Both the position numbers and the translations under genes were made by a program. DNA of 64,000 bases, taken from the NCBI GenBank assembly GCA_010279815.1, contig QEOQ01000493.1, forward strand, positions 248,001 to 312,000, given 5' to 3'. This DNA comes from Brachionus plicatilis (lineage: Eukaryota > Rotifera > Eurotatoria > Ploima > Brachionidae). Of this stretch, positions 24,901 to 36,823 are shown one piece after another (position 1 is the stretch's first letter; each line of letters opens with the position of its first letter). Below the pieces are notes generated by a model. The model was not told the DNA's origin. It did not search any database and was given only the letters and a program-made list of their open reading frames with translations.

Positions 24901-26398
24901 TTCGTATGATTGGCTCCGAAATACCTCTCTTAGAAATGACCAACCAAACAAGTAATTTCAACTTGGGTATATTTTGTACTTGTTGGTGTTGCAGCAATGT
25001 CACTTGTGTAAAATATATCATTTCCATTGATTTTACCATGACTGAGAATGAAATAGGATTCATAGTCTAAAATCCAGGAAATATTTGGAATTTTTTAAAT
25101 AAAAATTTCTACATTTTACTCTAGCTACTTTTTTTTTGCTCTTCGATTTGGTCAGGGATTTTCATCTTTTATCTAGGTGTTATTTGAAGCTTCTTCAACA
25201 ATTTTGAGACCATTTGCTAGATTATATCAAACTTTTTGGCTGCTTGACGCTGGCTGATGTTGTCTTGTTGAGTTGTACTTTAGTCATTTTTTTCGGTGTT
25301 TGGCCAGATTTCCTTTCTGGTGAAAAATACTCACTATGTTAAAAAATTCGGTAAACAGTACTCCTTGGAATTTTTTCTGACACAAAATGCCTCACAGTGA
25401 GTATCTTTTCAAGTGATCTATTTTCGTTAAAAAACGCGTACACGCGAATTCTTAAGGCCTCTTCTTTAGATAAATTCATTTTGGTCATTTTTAATTCAAA
25501 TTGAATAATTTTTTTTATCGTATTTGAAATTAAATTTACTACAAGAATATGAAGAATATGAAAAGAGATTTTAAAAAAATTTAAGATTGCACTGCAAATC
25601 ATACTTAAAGTTCGTTTCGATTTGATTTCGTCACCCGTTAAATTAAATTAGAATTTAAAAACTTCGTGTTTATGAATGAATTAATTTAATTATTTCTCAA
25701 ATTTAAAAATATTTAAAAATTTAAATTAATCACTTTTTTTTTATTTCATATCTCGGTAAAAGTATTGACTAAAATCTATTTATAATTTTTTTAGATTTCA
25801 AGATTTGAGGATATAACAAGAGATCAGCTAGTATGTGTAAGCACTGGTCGTGAATTCATACCTGGTAAGACACCATGTTGATAAAAAATAAATTCATTAA
25901 AAAAATTTATTTTCAGCTGAGCAACGAAACAAAAATGTTGAATTAAAAGCAAATTGGAATCGTGTCAAGAAAGAAGAAGGTTTTGATGCGACTAATATAA
26001 AAGTGACTGCACAGAGAAACACAATAATTGATGTTGACCCATTCGGACCTCCGCTTTTGAACAATATGAAAAAAAAGGCGATCTTGCCCATTGCAGCATC
26101 AGAGATAAATGACCAAGAATTAAAAACCTTCGAAACAAATGACCAAAATAATAAAAAAGAATTAGAAGAAGACAAGCTTTCAAATAGGCCAAAGACTGCA
26201 CTGCCGAAAGCCAAAAGTAGAAAACCACAATCCAAATCTAAATCTCCAAAAAGAGTACACATTTCGTCTGATCCAAAAGATTTACCAACTAAAAAATCAT
26301 ACGAGAATACAGAAATTATAAAAAATGAAGATATGGAGAATTCGATTTATTCCAATGACAGTTTTATTGAAGAAGACTTATTAAATTTGCTTGATTAA
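12988..26398 (+). CDS. DCDC1: Doublecortin-domain protein, DCDC1-like (15 exons)
   Basis: Model of 2089 residues: 12988-13112, 13164-13481, 13915-14053, 14114-17166, 19001-19656, 19705-19775, 19833-19998, 22576-22690, 22742-22886, 22937-23198, 23246-23676, 23736-23822, 23874-24023, 25795-25864, 25917-26398. All junctions are GT/AG and phases agree. Architecture follows vertebrate DCDC1: a short N-terminal region ending in RNRPSSAP, DCX domains at about 178-260, 303-407, 513-600, 1025-1120, 1580-1733 and 1857-1930, and two ricin-type beta-trefoil-like blocks (about 785-985 and 1300-1530, with repeated QxW motifs: NQQWAF, SQRWAI, NQRWIY, HQKWMV). DCX repeats recur as YRNG...ARR...DG...VYVSCGE. 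DCX domains bind microtubules; the ricin-like blocks may bind glycans or proteins. The stop seen at 17171 is intronic. The ATG at 12988 is the likely start but an earlier exon is possible. Introns 4, 7 and 13 hold transposons. The C-terminal 150 residues are basic and Ser/Lys-rich. Confidence 0.82.
17200..18960 (-). mobile_element. Non-LTR retrotransposon (LINE) relic inside a DCDC1 intron
   Basis: Read on the minus strand from 18960 downwards: GVPQGSVFGPLLFAIY (reverse-transcriptase motif) at about 18955-18908, then EWSTDLKIEKREVIHV at about 18600-18545, KANK/HLEYP-like pieces near 18400-18300, RFGDLIQMNKVQN near 18156-18110, and FFRNRIVIDWNGLSNEI near 17380-17330. These occur in the order of the RT and C-terminal region of Jockey/CR1-type LINEs. 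Stops and frameshifts are many, so it is dead. The 5' part is missing. It is antisense to the host gene and reaches within about 40 nt of the exon 5 acceptor. Confidence 0.8.
20224..21880. repeat. Cluster of GTGACCA-like motifs interrupted by a mariner
   Basis: The motif TGTGACC/GGTGAC and its complement recur irregularly at about 20230, 20268, 20296, 20338, 20358, 21580 and 21840, in otherwise AT-only sequence. The mariner at 20379-21558 sits in the middle of the cluster. No coding capacity is seen. It may be a decayed repeat with internal subunits. Confidence 0.35.
20379..21558 (-). mobile_element. Mariner transposon, inactive copy
   Basis: Terminal inverted repeats TTAGGTTGTTTAATAAG at 20379 and its near-perfect inverse ending at 21558 bound a 1.18-kb element. 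The minus strand encodes transposase pieces in family order: an N-terminal helix-turn-helix region (IRHCMLFKFKEGKNVTEA..., 21438-21169), TGD for the first catalytic Asp near 20990, then MLCILWDQKG, VILLNNNARQH and WEVLSHPAYLPDLAP (20921-20646). In active mariners the second motif reads HDNARPH; here the catalytic Asp is Asn. Frameshifts separate the pieces. It lies in intron 7 of the DCDC1-like gene, antisense to it. Confidence 0.88.
22190..22285 (-). repeat. 3' end of a LINE-like repeat, copy 2
   Basis: Shares an exact 20-nt string (CTTAGTCCTTCCTTTCAGCC) with the reverse complement of 205-235 and has an adjacent ATTT-repeat tail. It first looked like a DCDC1 exon because it starts after an AG and reads SLVGWNGDL, but splicing through it cannot be brought into phase. 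It lies in the same intron as the mariner. Confidence 0.5.
24225..25641 (-). mobile_element. Tc1/mariner-superfamily transposon, decayed
   Basis: A 12-bp inverted repeat, TTAACGGGTGAC at 24225 and GTCACCCGTTAA ending at 25641, bounds 1.4 kb. Minus-strand pieces are an N-terminal helix-turn-helix (LRIRVYAFFNENRSLEKIL..., about 25490-25340), then WILDYESYF near 25080 (usual DDE context, second Asp changed to Tyr), SKRGISEPIIRKSGLAVNQT, FWPDLASSHNA (catalytic Asp present) and ENPANVPEL. Stops and frameshifts separate them. The 3' third (24290-24580) holds small TTACGTAAA-type palindromes resembling those at 54725-55205, perhaps a nested insertion. It occupies intron 13 of the DCDC1-like gene in antisense. 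Confidence 0.78.
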
Positions 26399-26500
26399 AT
26401 TTTAGTTCTAATTTTTAATAATTACTGTTGTTTTTTTATTATTATTTTGAATTTTATTGACACTCAAGAACTTTCTAATGGCATTAAGTTTAATTTTATA

Positions 26501-26506
26501 AATAAA
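26501..26506 (+). terminator. Likely polyadenylation signal of DCDC1-like gene
   Basis: AATAAA about 100 nt after the stop codon. In sequence this AT-rich the hexamer also arises by chance. Confidence 0.35.
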
Positions 26507-27480
26507 AGCATTTTTCTAGATTTTTAATCAATAAAGCTCTAAAAATAAACTATTAGTCTAATCAAAAACATTTACTATCTTAAACAGCCCAAAAAATAAT
26601 TGATTAAATCTTATTTTTGCTAAATATTTTTCATCTGATTGCATAAAAAATAATTAACGTAAAATGCTTTAATAGTATATTTTTAATTTAAAAAGTGTCT
26701 TTATATTTTGTGAAGAGATGTTAAGAAATATTAGTAGATATCATGACCAAAAATAATAATTTTTTTTCATTTTTGTTAGAACCATATCGTGATACCGAAA
26801 ATTAATTAAATTGTAATATTCAAAATTATTGATTTTCCTTTTTACAGTTTTTAAATCCTTAATTTATGCTAGGGTCGGTTACTAATTTATTTTTGAACAA
26901 TTATTTTTTTGATCTAATAATAGAATTAAAGGAAGCAGAATCTTTTTCTTTATTTAACGAAAATCTTTTTTTTTAATGTTTATAGAGGCAAAATAATTGT
27001 TATAAATCAATTAGGAAACAGATTATTTGTCTAAATTTTGAACTAAATTTTCTTGGAATTTTAGTCAAAAGAATATTAGGGATTAATTTTTGTTACGTCA
27101 ATCAATGAGTTTTTCATTTATTATTTTTAACAATTCTGATACAGAAAATTGATGTGTCTAATAAGTTCTAATTTTTAATAAGTGACATTTATTTCCTTTA
27201 TCCCATTTTTATTCAATTCTATAATAATTTTACAGTCATCTTTGCGAAGAATTGTTTTTAATTTTGCTAATTTGCATTAATAAACTTATCAATTATTAAA
27301 GTTAATTTAAAAATTTTGACAAAACACAATTAAGAATTTTCAAAATCGATTTTCCAAAATTTGACAGAAAAAATAAGAATTTTTTTTATTCAATTAAACA
27401 AACACGTTCATTTAAATTATGAAGTTCAGTCAGATCATTAGTTAAATGATTATAAAATTTAAGTTAGACTCGCTCTAAAT

Positions 27481-27506
27481 TTATTATTATTATTATTATT
27501 ATTATT
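27481..27506. repeat. (TTA)n microsatellite
   Basis: About eight uninterrupted TTA units followed by a G-rich break. A comparable AAT run lies at about 38288-38314, and shorter ones near 32625 and 58925. Confidence 0.9.
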
Positions 27507-27876
27507 GGGGGAGATGGGCAAATATGTTACAGTATTAAATTTTAAGCTACAAATTATTAAAAATTTTAAAAATAAAATGGGTTTAGGATTTGAAAATTAT
27601 TAATTATTAAATGTTTAAGTTATTACAATTATATTATCTATAAAAAAATAAAATAAATAAAAAACTATCTTTAATTAATAAAATAAATTCAATTACAAAA
27701 ATGAATTCGAATTACATATAAATATTCAAAATTTAGAAATATATTATACAAATTAAAAATATAAATAATTATCAATTTTAGTTAGTTTTTCTATTCAAAT
27801 AGAAAAACAGTAAAAAAAGTAGAGTGCAAAAAAAAAATTACATCGACAAAATAGAATAAATAAAATTTAGCAAATA

Positions 27877-28917
27877 TTATGGTAATCTAGTCAAAAGGGG
27901 TTATGGTTAATAGTGTGACTGAATTTGAAAACCCCTTATATCTCCTACATTTTTAAAGCTACTTCCTAAAAAGATATCTTAATATGTAGATTTTGAGGAG
28001 AGGAATCGAATGATATGTGTGATATATTTTCAAAAAAATTCGTAACATGCTTTTTTTTCTCTTTAAGTTCGACTACGCCTAATAAGGTGAAAAACTCACG
28101 ATTTAGTAATTCGGGAAAAAGGGTGTTTTAAGGTAATACTTAAGCTCTAACCTATTTCGCCAGTTAGATTCAGCACAGGTTAAAGTATCTAAGAGAATTA
28201 TTTCAGAATTTTAGGTTATGTCCTTAGGGCTTCATCTAATCGGGTTATTTTTAGAGCTTAAAAGGTTAAACATATTTAACCCTATTGGTCCAAAAATTCA
28301 CCCAATTAGTCCAAATAATATTTCATTTAACCAATTTAACCGAATAAGACTACAAAAATCCAGTGACGCTATTTTTTAATAATTAAAAAATTGTAAAATT
28401 ATTTTCTATATCTCTCAAAAAATTTTTTTTTTTCAAAACTAAGTTTTTATTTCAAACATAAAAAAGCAAATTGTTTATAAATAAGCTTAAAATGTCACAG
28501 AACAAAGAAATTCAATTTAAAAAAAAAAATCATGCTGATCAAAATGGTTATCTTGTGAAGAGTGCTTATATTGGTTTTGTTTTAGTTCTTTGCCAAAAGA
28601 ATTAAAAAAAAAACAAAATAAAGAATTTTTATATGATGATTGTAAAGATTAACTCTTCCTTTTTTAGACTTCTTTAAAACTCACTCTTGTTCTACTTCGA
28701 ATAAATTAAATTAAATGATTAAAATAATTTTATTAGAAAATTCAAAAATTTTCTTCCTAAATAGATCAAATGGGTTAAAAGGGTTAAAATTCTGTTTTTG
28801 AGTTAAATTTCTGGCCAATTATAAACAATTTTAGGGATTACCAGTTTAACCCTTTTGACCCTCACATAATTAACTGCGGAGCTAAAAGAGTTATCCGGCT
28901 AGACTAGGTTACCATAA
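27877..28917. mobile_element. Putative non-autonomous TIR element, about 1.04 kb
   Basis: TTATGGTAATCTAGTC at 27877-27892 is matched by the inverse of GACTAGGTTACCATAA at 28902-28917 (15 of 16 positions). Inside, subterminal strings such as GGTTAAA and TTAACC recur many times in both orientations. There is no open frame for a transposase. A target-site duplication is not clear. Confidence 0.5.
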
Positions 28918-31900
28918 CAGTATGTAATTTCAATAAAATTTTTAAATTGGATTTTAACTAAAGGACTAAAAAGAAATTGAGGAAATTTTTTTAAGAAAAA
29001 TTGAGCTAAATCCGAAATATTTTTAAAATAAGTAAATTAACAATGTTTTACGAAAAAACGCAACACCGATGGAAAAAATTTTGAACGAAAATCAAAGGAT
29101 AAAATAATTGAATATTACACAGACTAATTAAGTTTAAGTTAAAAATAAATTTTATGATTATTAATATCACTCCATCCATAAATAATTCAATTTTAATTGA
29201 TTTAGATAAAGAGTTTTATTAAAAAAATTTAATTATCGTGCATATTTATCTTTTTTCTAAGAAATTCCTAAAAAAATTATTTAAGACCCTCCATGTTTTA
29301 TAAATTAACTTAGTCTGTCTCAAAAATTTAATGCAAAATTTTATGACAGTTAAATTTTTAAAATTAATTCAATTAGAAAATAAAATATATTCAAATAAAA
29401 TCAGCTAGCAGAAAAAGAAATCAAAATGTCAAGTTAAGATATTAGAAAAGAATAAAAGCATATTTTTTTTTAGATAAAATTTGAAAAGTAAATATTTAGC
29501 CCTGGAAAATTTCGATGCCAGCAAGAATTGAATTTTTATAAATCAGACTTTTAAGAGATCAAACCAGAAACTAATGTTTTAAATTCTAATTAATACACCA
29601 TAAACTTATTTTACTTTATTTTAAATCAAAACCTCATTTTCATAAACATTAACTAAAAAATCATCTGGCTGATACCACACGTTTGACAAATAAAGGTGAA
29701 TAAAATATTTTTTTCCCTGGAGTATTATGAGTGTTGTACCACGATATAAATCAATCAAAAAGCATATTTTTCCTACAATAATTTTCCTAAAATAAATCCA
29801 ATATGTTAAAATTTATCGGTTTTTAGATTATTCATGATGTTTTTCTTAAAAAAGCATTTTTTAAATAAATAAAACAATAAATAAGGAAATAAAATTTTAT
29901 TTATATGATTATTAATGCATTTATGAATGTTTATTTATTTTTATTTTAGGGAAGAATAAATTTATAAAAATTTATTAAAACTATATTTCATTTTGTTCGA
30001 ATTAAGAGATAATATTGCATAGAAAATTAACGTGTAATGTCTTAATTTTTTAACCATTATCTTTTAACTAAATATAAAATGAAGTATTCTTATATCTTTA
30101 AGAATATGCATTAATTCTAACAAAACAAAAAATTCATCTTAAATTTGATTAAAAAATGAATTCACAGCATAAATTTTCTTCCATCATTTTCTAGTTCCGA
30201 TTTACAAAAGATTTTTTTTTTAATTTAATGAATAAATTAGTCTCAGTCTTCCTTCCTAGGGCTTTTGTCTCAGTCTTTATTAATTTATTGAGCAATTGGC
30301 CAAGATTACTTCGATTAGGTTTTTTTAAAAGTTAAACATGAATTTTTATTAATAATCAATCAAATATTAAATAATCATTTTAATTAATTAATTTTTTAGA
30401 TAACTTTTTTTTTTACAATAAATCATTTGGACGTCGACGCCTGCTTTTTGTCTAAAGGCATGTCAAAAATTAATTTATAATTTCAGAAAGTTCAAAATAG
30501 TGTTATGAGATATAGAATGGCACAAAATTTTTTTGTCAATTTCCTCTTTTAATATGAAAAATCGCAAAAATCAATACAAAGAAGCTAAATAGAAAATGAT
30601 TTCTAATTAATTTCATGAATCATGCTCGGATAAGTGCTTTTGAAAAAAGCTTACGAGAATGCCAAGTCGGAATGTAAATTATCGATACCTGAGTAAATTT
30701 TGATTTTAAAATTTGAAAAAAATTGAGCAAATTTTTGATTTATTATCTGTTGATAACAAGTTATTTAAATTAATTGCTATGATTTATGATAAATGTCAGT
30801 TCTGTTTATTTTAAACGTTTCCGTTTTAAAATGATAATGCTGATTATTTGAATTATGATAATTAAATTTAAAGAAAAAAATAAAATTTTTAATTAATTGC
30901 ATTTTGTTTTGTTGTTCAAGGAGTGTTATGCGCGCTGCTAGAGGAATCGAAGCTTTGTTTTTATCAAATGCTAATGTTTTTCTTTTTAGAGAGAATTTTC
31001 TATACACGAATTTGTTCATTATTGAGAAAAAAATTTAAAATTTTTTAGTTAGAAAGCAAATTTTTATGGATGCTTATCATTGACAAAGATCACACAAACT
31101 AAATTAGGAATATTCAAATCTTGCCCCGAGATCTTTGACTAAAATTTCGAAAATAACCAATTTTATTGAATCATTGGAATAGCTGAGCTTAGCAACCAAT
31201 TGTTTGTTAAGTTTAAAATAAATTAGGCGCCTTCTCTATTAAGAATAAATATTGAGTGCGTCGTATTTACAAATTTCATACACAATTGACTAAAACTAGC
31301 TAAAAAAATAAATCATGTTTTCCTAAGCAAGCATAAGTGATTGATTTTTCGGCTTAAATGAGCTAATTTTTGGACGATCACTTAAGACAAACGGATAAAT
31401 TTATAGAATTTTAAAGATGAAAGACTTTAAAATGAAATTAATATTGGAAGCCTTAAGATTCCTGTCAGAATTAGGAGAAACATTAGTTTTTAATTCATTC
31501 AAGCTAGTTTATGAACTAGAATTTTTATGAAGGCGTTCTGAAAGAATAAATTAGATGCCAGACTTAGTCCTCAAATTTGACAAGATCTTTGAGTGTATCA
31601 TTAATAAATTTTACATTTTAAATGGGCAAAACAATAATGGTAGGAAAAAAAGTATTATTAGCAAAATTCGATTTTATATCTCATTATTGGAAATTATTTA
31701 TGTTTTGCTTCTAGGTCTGCAAATGGTTTCAATGAGAAAAATTTTTGCTCTCACATATTCATATAGCGAATAAATTTTTTTTTTTTTACTTGTTCTATTT
31801 AAATTATTACAGATAATTTTTTCAATTTTATTTTTTTATCAGATTTAGTAAATTGTATTCAAGATGCAAAAAAAAAAACAAATTGCAGACAATTTTTAAT

Positions 31901-34087
31901 TAAAGAAAAGAAACTCAAGAAATATATGCAGATAACTTTTAAGTATAAACCAGTTAAAATGGAGAAAGTTTGTTCAGCATAAATTGAATCCATTAGAATT
32001 GGAATTGTTTTATTTCAAATGAATATTTTAAAATATCGTTCAAAGTTTTGAATGGACTATCTTTATTTAGAACAGTTAGAACTTAATTTATTAGTTTTGT
32101 TAAATTTAGATTTATCAGGTTTTTACTAAATATCAATCGATTAATCAAAAACAAAAGTAAAGCTCATAACTTTTTTTTTCTAGAATTTTTATTTTTGTTG
32201 TTGATAAGATTATATTCTTTTTTTGTTAATTAAAGTTTAAAATGAGAAGAGGGTTGCCGGAATTTTTAAGATTTTGAAAGTAATTCTTATTCTTATAGCT
32301 TCCGATTAGATTTTGAAAATTTTGACTATTTTTCTTTTTGCAACAACCGGAGAAATAGTAATTGGCATCCGAGAGCGATCGAGGCATAATAAAGATCAAA
32401 TTTTTCATTATTTAATTAAGTACAAATGGAAGTTGGTTTATATAGCGGTAAAAGTTCGATTAATGCAATTTGTCTTTAAACGAGTGGGAGATTAAAACTC
32501 TGGGGTAAACAAATTTTTAAATAAACCTTAATTATTTTTTATTTAAATGTATTTTTTAGACTCTAATTTAGGACTAGTAAATTTTAGATAGAAAACAATT
32601 ATAATTGATAAAACATTAGATTTTATTATTATTATTATTATTTAGAATTTGGAAGAAATGTTTGTTTTTTGCTCGATGTTGTTCTTAGCAATTATCATTT
32701 TTTTTCCAGAGCGTGTATGGGTTGAAAATTAAAAAATCTAAATTTCTCTTTATCTATAGATAAAATTTAAAGCAAGTGTAAAAAATAAAATTTTGACATA
32801 ATTTGTTCGAAAAAAAACAAAATTTCCAAAGCGTGATAAATTTTCATGCTCTAGTTGGAGGGGATTTTAATTTTTTCAAAGATTAACTTTTTAGCCGTAA
32901 ATAATGATCAATTTGTTGTAGATCAGAGATTATTCAATTAGTCTATTACATATTTAATATTCATGCCAAGTTATTTTAAATAATAGATTAAAATTCATTT
33001 TTAAAATCTAAACATAATTATTGCCATCTCCGAATCGTTATAATAATGTTATAATAATTTTTGGTTTCTTTTTTTTAAATATTTATTTGTTCAATTGTGT
33101 TCAAAAATTTGCATTATCATCAGGTAAATTTATCAAGTGAATCCGGTGAATTATTGATTCAAGCAAAAGAGGAAAAAAGGGGCCCAATGCACCAATTCGA
33201 TGATTAGTTAATCAGAATCAAATTTTATCTTTCCCCTGATATTTACTTCGTTTGGTAACCTACTATCTGAATACTCAAATGCTAAACTTAAGGATTTCTA
33301 GAACTAGAACTGTTTCCTAAGCATAAATCTTTTTTTCTAATTAGCTTGGTATCTTAATTTCCATGGTTATTAGAGATAAATTTTATCAATCGACAAATTA
33401 ATGACGCCATTTGACGAATGTTTACATTCTGTATGATTTAAATTCCAGCGGATCCATGAAGCTGCCGCTGCCGCATCTCAGATTTAATTACAGGGGCGAG
33501 GGCTCAGATTCAAAATCGAAAAGATGATTAGTAGTCTAGTAGTGTTCATTTTTGCTCTTTTATTTTATTTTATTTTAGAGTAAATATAAATTACAAAATT
33601 ATTTAAGATAAATTTTTATTTATTTTTTTGGTACTAATTCAGGGAGAAACTCATTGTGTATCTCAAGTTTCAATAATCAAAGAGAAAAAAAAAAGCTAAT
33701 AAAATGACATAAAAAAAATCCTAGCTCAAATCTTGATACTTGGTATCATTAAATTAAAATTTCTATTTAAATATACGCTTTGAAATTTGGTTTCAATTTA
33801 AATATTAGAAAAGTTTAGATTTGAGAAAAAAAAAAAAAAAGAAAAAAAGTTGCATTTGAGCGATCAGCCGTCATTGTCATCCCGAACAAGTGATATTTTG
33901 GCGGTGCAGCCAGCAATAAACTAATAAAACCCATAAAAAAAAATACCTGTTTTATTTCGTTTTAGATCAAAAATAAAAAAAAAATTAGCTCGCTATTTAT
34001 TTTTATTGTGACAAAAGTATAGAACAAAATTTTGAAGAAAATTTTTATTTTATATGCTCAAAAAAACAACATTTTATCAGAAAAGAA
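28918..34087. other. Long intergenic region upstream of PKA RII
   Basis: About 5 kb of AT-rich DNA. Small open frames (for example 30777-31019 minus, 31555-31773 plus) show no family features. Two less AT-rich islands, at about 33410-33540 and 33850-33935, lie within 700 bp of the PKA start and may be 5' leader exons or promoter sequence of that gene. I see no RNA gene. Confidence 0.4.
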
Positions 34088-35260
34088 ATGAATTTCGAGA
34101 TACCAGAAGGTCTAACCGATTTACTCCAGGACTTTACAGTGGAAGTTTTGCGCAAGAGACCGGCCGACCTGCTGCAATTCGCGGCCCAGTACTTCGACAG
34201 TCTGCTGGAAAAGCGAGCGAGTGACAACGCCAAAAGCCTGCTCTCCAAGCTCAGCACAGCCAACCATGCGGAGACCAACCACGTGGACGAGGACGACGTG
34301 TACACGGACGAAGATGAAATGGGCGAGATGCCCGAGCTGCCGAAGGGCCGATTCGCGGCGGGCGGCAGACGCCACTCGGTCGCCGCCGAAAAATACAACC
34401 CCGAGGAGGACACCAGCGAAGAGCCGGCCGTCGTCCACCCCAAGACCGACGACGAGCGCCACTATCTGCTCAAAACCATCGGGCACATATTCATTTTTCG
34501 CTCTCTGGAAAAAAAACAAGTGGACAAAGTGATCGACGCCATGTTCGGCAGACACGTCCAGCAGGGCGACGTGATCATCGAACAAGGAGACGATGGCGAC
34601 AACTTTTATGTGATCGAATCGGGAAAATATGATATCTATGTGAACAAGCAGAAAGTGGGCGAATACGACCAAAAGGGCTCGTTTGGAGAGCTGGCTCTCA
34701 TGTACAACATGCCCCGGGCGGCCACCATTGTGGCCGGCTCGGCCGGCAAGCTCTGGGCGCTAGATCGCCTCACTTTCAAGAGAATTGTGCTCAAGAGCGC
34801 CTTCGAAAAGAGGAAAATGTACGAACAACTGCTCGACAACATGCCCATGTTCAAATCGCTTAATTCCTACGAGAGAATGAATGTGGCCGATGCCCTCTTT
34901 TCCAAGTCGTTCAGCGACGGCCAAAGCATCATCAAGCAGGACGAAGAGGCCCAGTGCATGTATTTCATCGAGCACGGAATGGTGCGCATAGTGAGGGAAC
35001 AGGATGGACAGTCCAAAGAGATCAAGATGTGCCAGAAGGGCGACTACTTTGGCGAGTTGGCTTTGTTGACCAAGAACCCGAGGGCGGCGAGCGCCTACGC
35101 CGTCGGCGATGACACCAAGTGTGCCATTTTGGACGTGGACGCGTTCGAGCGACTCTTGGGACCATGTGTTAAAATAATGCAAAAAAATATACCTGACTAT
35201 GAGGAACAGTTGAGGAAGTTGTTCGGCGACAAATTTAGCGTGGCAGACATTGAAAAGTAG
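34088..35260 (+). CDS. PRKAR2: cAMP-dependent protein kinase type II regulatory subunit
   Basis: Uninterrupted frame of 390 residues. The N-terminal RIIa dimerisation/docking helix pair covers about 5-43 ([20 protein letters not shown]), the AKAP-binding region. The pseudo-inhibitor site GRRHSVAAE at 93-101 has a phosphorylatable Ser, which makes this type II rather than type I. Two cyclic-nucleotide-binding domains follow, with phosphate-binding cassettes [14 protein letters not shown] (199-212) and [14 protein letters not shown] (321-334); the key Glu and Arg are present in both, so both should bind cAMP. Length is normal for RII. It holds the kinase catalytic subunit inactive until cAMP binds. 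The gene has no intron in its coding region and is strikingly GC-rich compared with every other gene here. Confidence 0.97.
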   Translation: MNFEIPEGLTDLLQDFTVEVLRKRPADLLQFAAQYFDSLLEKRASDNAKSLLSKLSTANHAETNHVDEDDVYTDEDEMGEMPELPKGRFAAGGRRHSVAAEKYNPEEDTSEEPAVVHPKTDDERHYLLKTIGHIFIFRSLEKKQVDKVIDAMFGRHVQQGDVIIEQGDDGDNFYVIESGKYDIYVNKQKVGEYDQKGSFGELALMYNMPRAATIVAGSAGKLWALDRLTFKRIVLKSAFEKRKMYEQLLDNMPMFKSLNSYERMNVADALFSKSFSDGQSIIKQDEEAQCMYFIEHGMVRIVREQDGQSKEIKMCQKGDYFGELALLTKNPRAASAYAVGDDTKCAILDVDAFERLLGPCVKIMQKNIPDYEEQLRKLFGDKFSVADIEK

Positions 35261-35407
35261 CTGTGGCACAATTTTAATTTCTTAATGAATTTATTTTGTT
35301 TAAAGTATGTTTTTTTTTCTCTTATGTACTTTAAGATTTACTAGGATACACACTTTTACAGATCGACCAAATAATTTTTTTTCTCTTTTCTTTATGATTT
35401 AATACCA

Positions 35408-35413
35408 AATAAA
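35408..35413 (+). terminator. Likely polyadenylation signal of PKA RII
   Basis: AATAAA about 150 nt after the stop codon, a typical distance for animal mRNAs. Confidence 0.5.
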
Positions 35414-35593
35414 GCATTATTTTAAACGTTATGAATTATTTGTTTTACATTCTAGCGAGCTGATGATAGTTTTAGATTTGTTTTTGGGTTAATAAAGTTT
35501 CTGGGCGTCTAAAGCAGACGACTTATAGCAAACAGTTTGAAGTTTTATTTAACCTAGTAGTTGACAATTAAATTGTATTTTTTCCGCTTTTTT

Positions 35594-35597
35594 NNNN
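35594..35597. other. Assembly gap (four N)
   Basis: Four unresolved bases next to a T run, probably a homopolymer length uncertainty. Confidence 0.95.
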
Positions 35598-35807
35598 TTG
35601 TATTTATCTGCTCAGATTTGTTTTGGTTATAATTTTATTGAAAATTATTAAAATAAAAGTTTTTTGATCAGTTTTAATTTTTTTTCTTTCCAAATATCGG
35701 ACCGATCAAATTAGCTGATTGAATATAAAGTAAAAATTATATTTATTATTGTAAAAATTAAATTATATTTATGGATATTTAAAAATTTCAAATAATGGCA
35801 AGTAATC

Positions 35808-36140
35808 TTGAAGTTGATGATCGATTCAATATATCGTTTCAATTCAAAGAGTTTATCATTAAATATTAAAATTAGTCTTTGAATTCATTTAAATAATTTT
35901 AATGTAACATGCTTTAGATGTCATGTTGATTTAAAAAATTAAATAAATTTTTTTTTCAAAAATATTTGTGGGAAAGATCGATGTTTTCGTTTTATTAATT
36001 ATTTAGAATTTAAGATTTATCTTTTTAAAAAATCAATTTTTTCAATGGGTTGAGAAAATTATTTAAATAAATGTAAAGATTAATTCAAGATAAACTCTTT
36101 GAATTGAGATGATATTTTGAATTGACTATCAACTTCAAGA
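35808..36140. repeat. Foldback (palindromic) element, about 330 bp
   Basis: The left arm from 35808 (CTTGAAGTTGATGATCGATT...) reappears inverted at the right end (...ATCAACTTCAAG, ending 36140). Both arms share CAATTCAAAGAGTTTATC and ATTTAAATAATTTT in the same order, giving arms of about 100 bp. No coding capacity: a foldback or MITE-like element. Confidence 0.65.
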
Positions 36141-36823
36141 CGCCAAATAAACCATTAAACATTTAAACCATTTAGTTATTTAATTTTTAAGTTTTTTTCA
36201 TTATTTGCCTGGAAAAGGTGGCACGATAAATAGCTTATTTAATCAGTCTGTTGATGTTTTTCTATGATAAAGTTATATTAATTGCTTATTTAAATTGTTG
36301 TAAAGGTAAACAAACACAATTTTTTTTTATTTTGACAAAATATACAGAAAAAATTTTAAAAATAGAGTTTTTAAGAATAATTTAAAAAAATAAAACATCG
36401 TGTTTTGATAGTGCATACCTTGTTGCTTTTTTATTAATCTATGTTTTTTACAACAAAAAAACACTTAAGCTTAAATTTAAAATAAAATTTTGAAAACAAT
36501 AATGAAATTTATCAACTAATAAATAATTGGAAATTTAAAACAAGATTATTCAAATTTACTGCACTTTAGATTTAAGACAGAGAATTCAATAGTTTCGAGT
36601 AAAATTAATAAAAGTTCACCAAAGATTTTACCTGGGTCTTCTTTAAATTTTTTTTTCTAATTCACATTTCACAAAATTGTGAATTACTTTACTTGATTTT
36701 AAAATACAATTTGACTACTACTGACTATAAAATATAAAAAAAATTTATTTTTAGTAATTTAAATCTATTTAGAGGATAATAAGTCAATTTTTCATATTTA
36801 ATTTTCATAAATTTATCAAAGAA

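Larger units (their letters stand above)
26399..27876. other. 3' flank of DCDC1-like gene, then featureless AT-rich DNA
   Basis: Two candidate polyadenylation signals (AATAAA at 26501 and another near 26530) follow the DCDC1 stop. Beyond them I see only AT-rich sequence and a 26-nt TTA repeat. Confidence 0.5.

Noticed and set aside
30777..31019. 80-residue minus-strand frame
   Set aside because: Basic and without known motifs; no splice partner or conservation signal visible. It cannot be told from chance.
34045..35269. Several long open frames overlapping the PKA RII gene on both strands
   Set aside because: They arise because the gene is GC-rich and poor in stop codons; none has family features and the RII frame explains the sequence completely.
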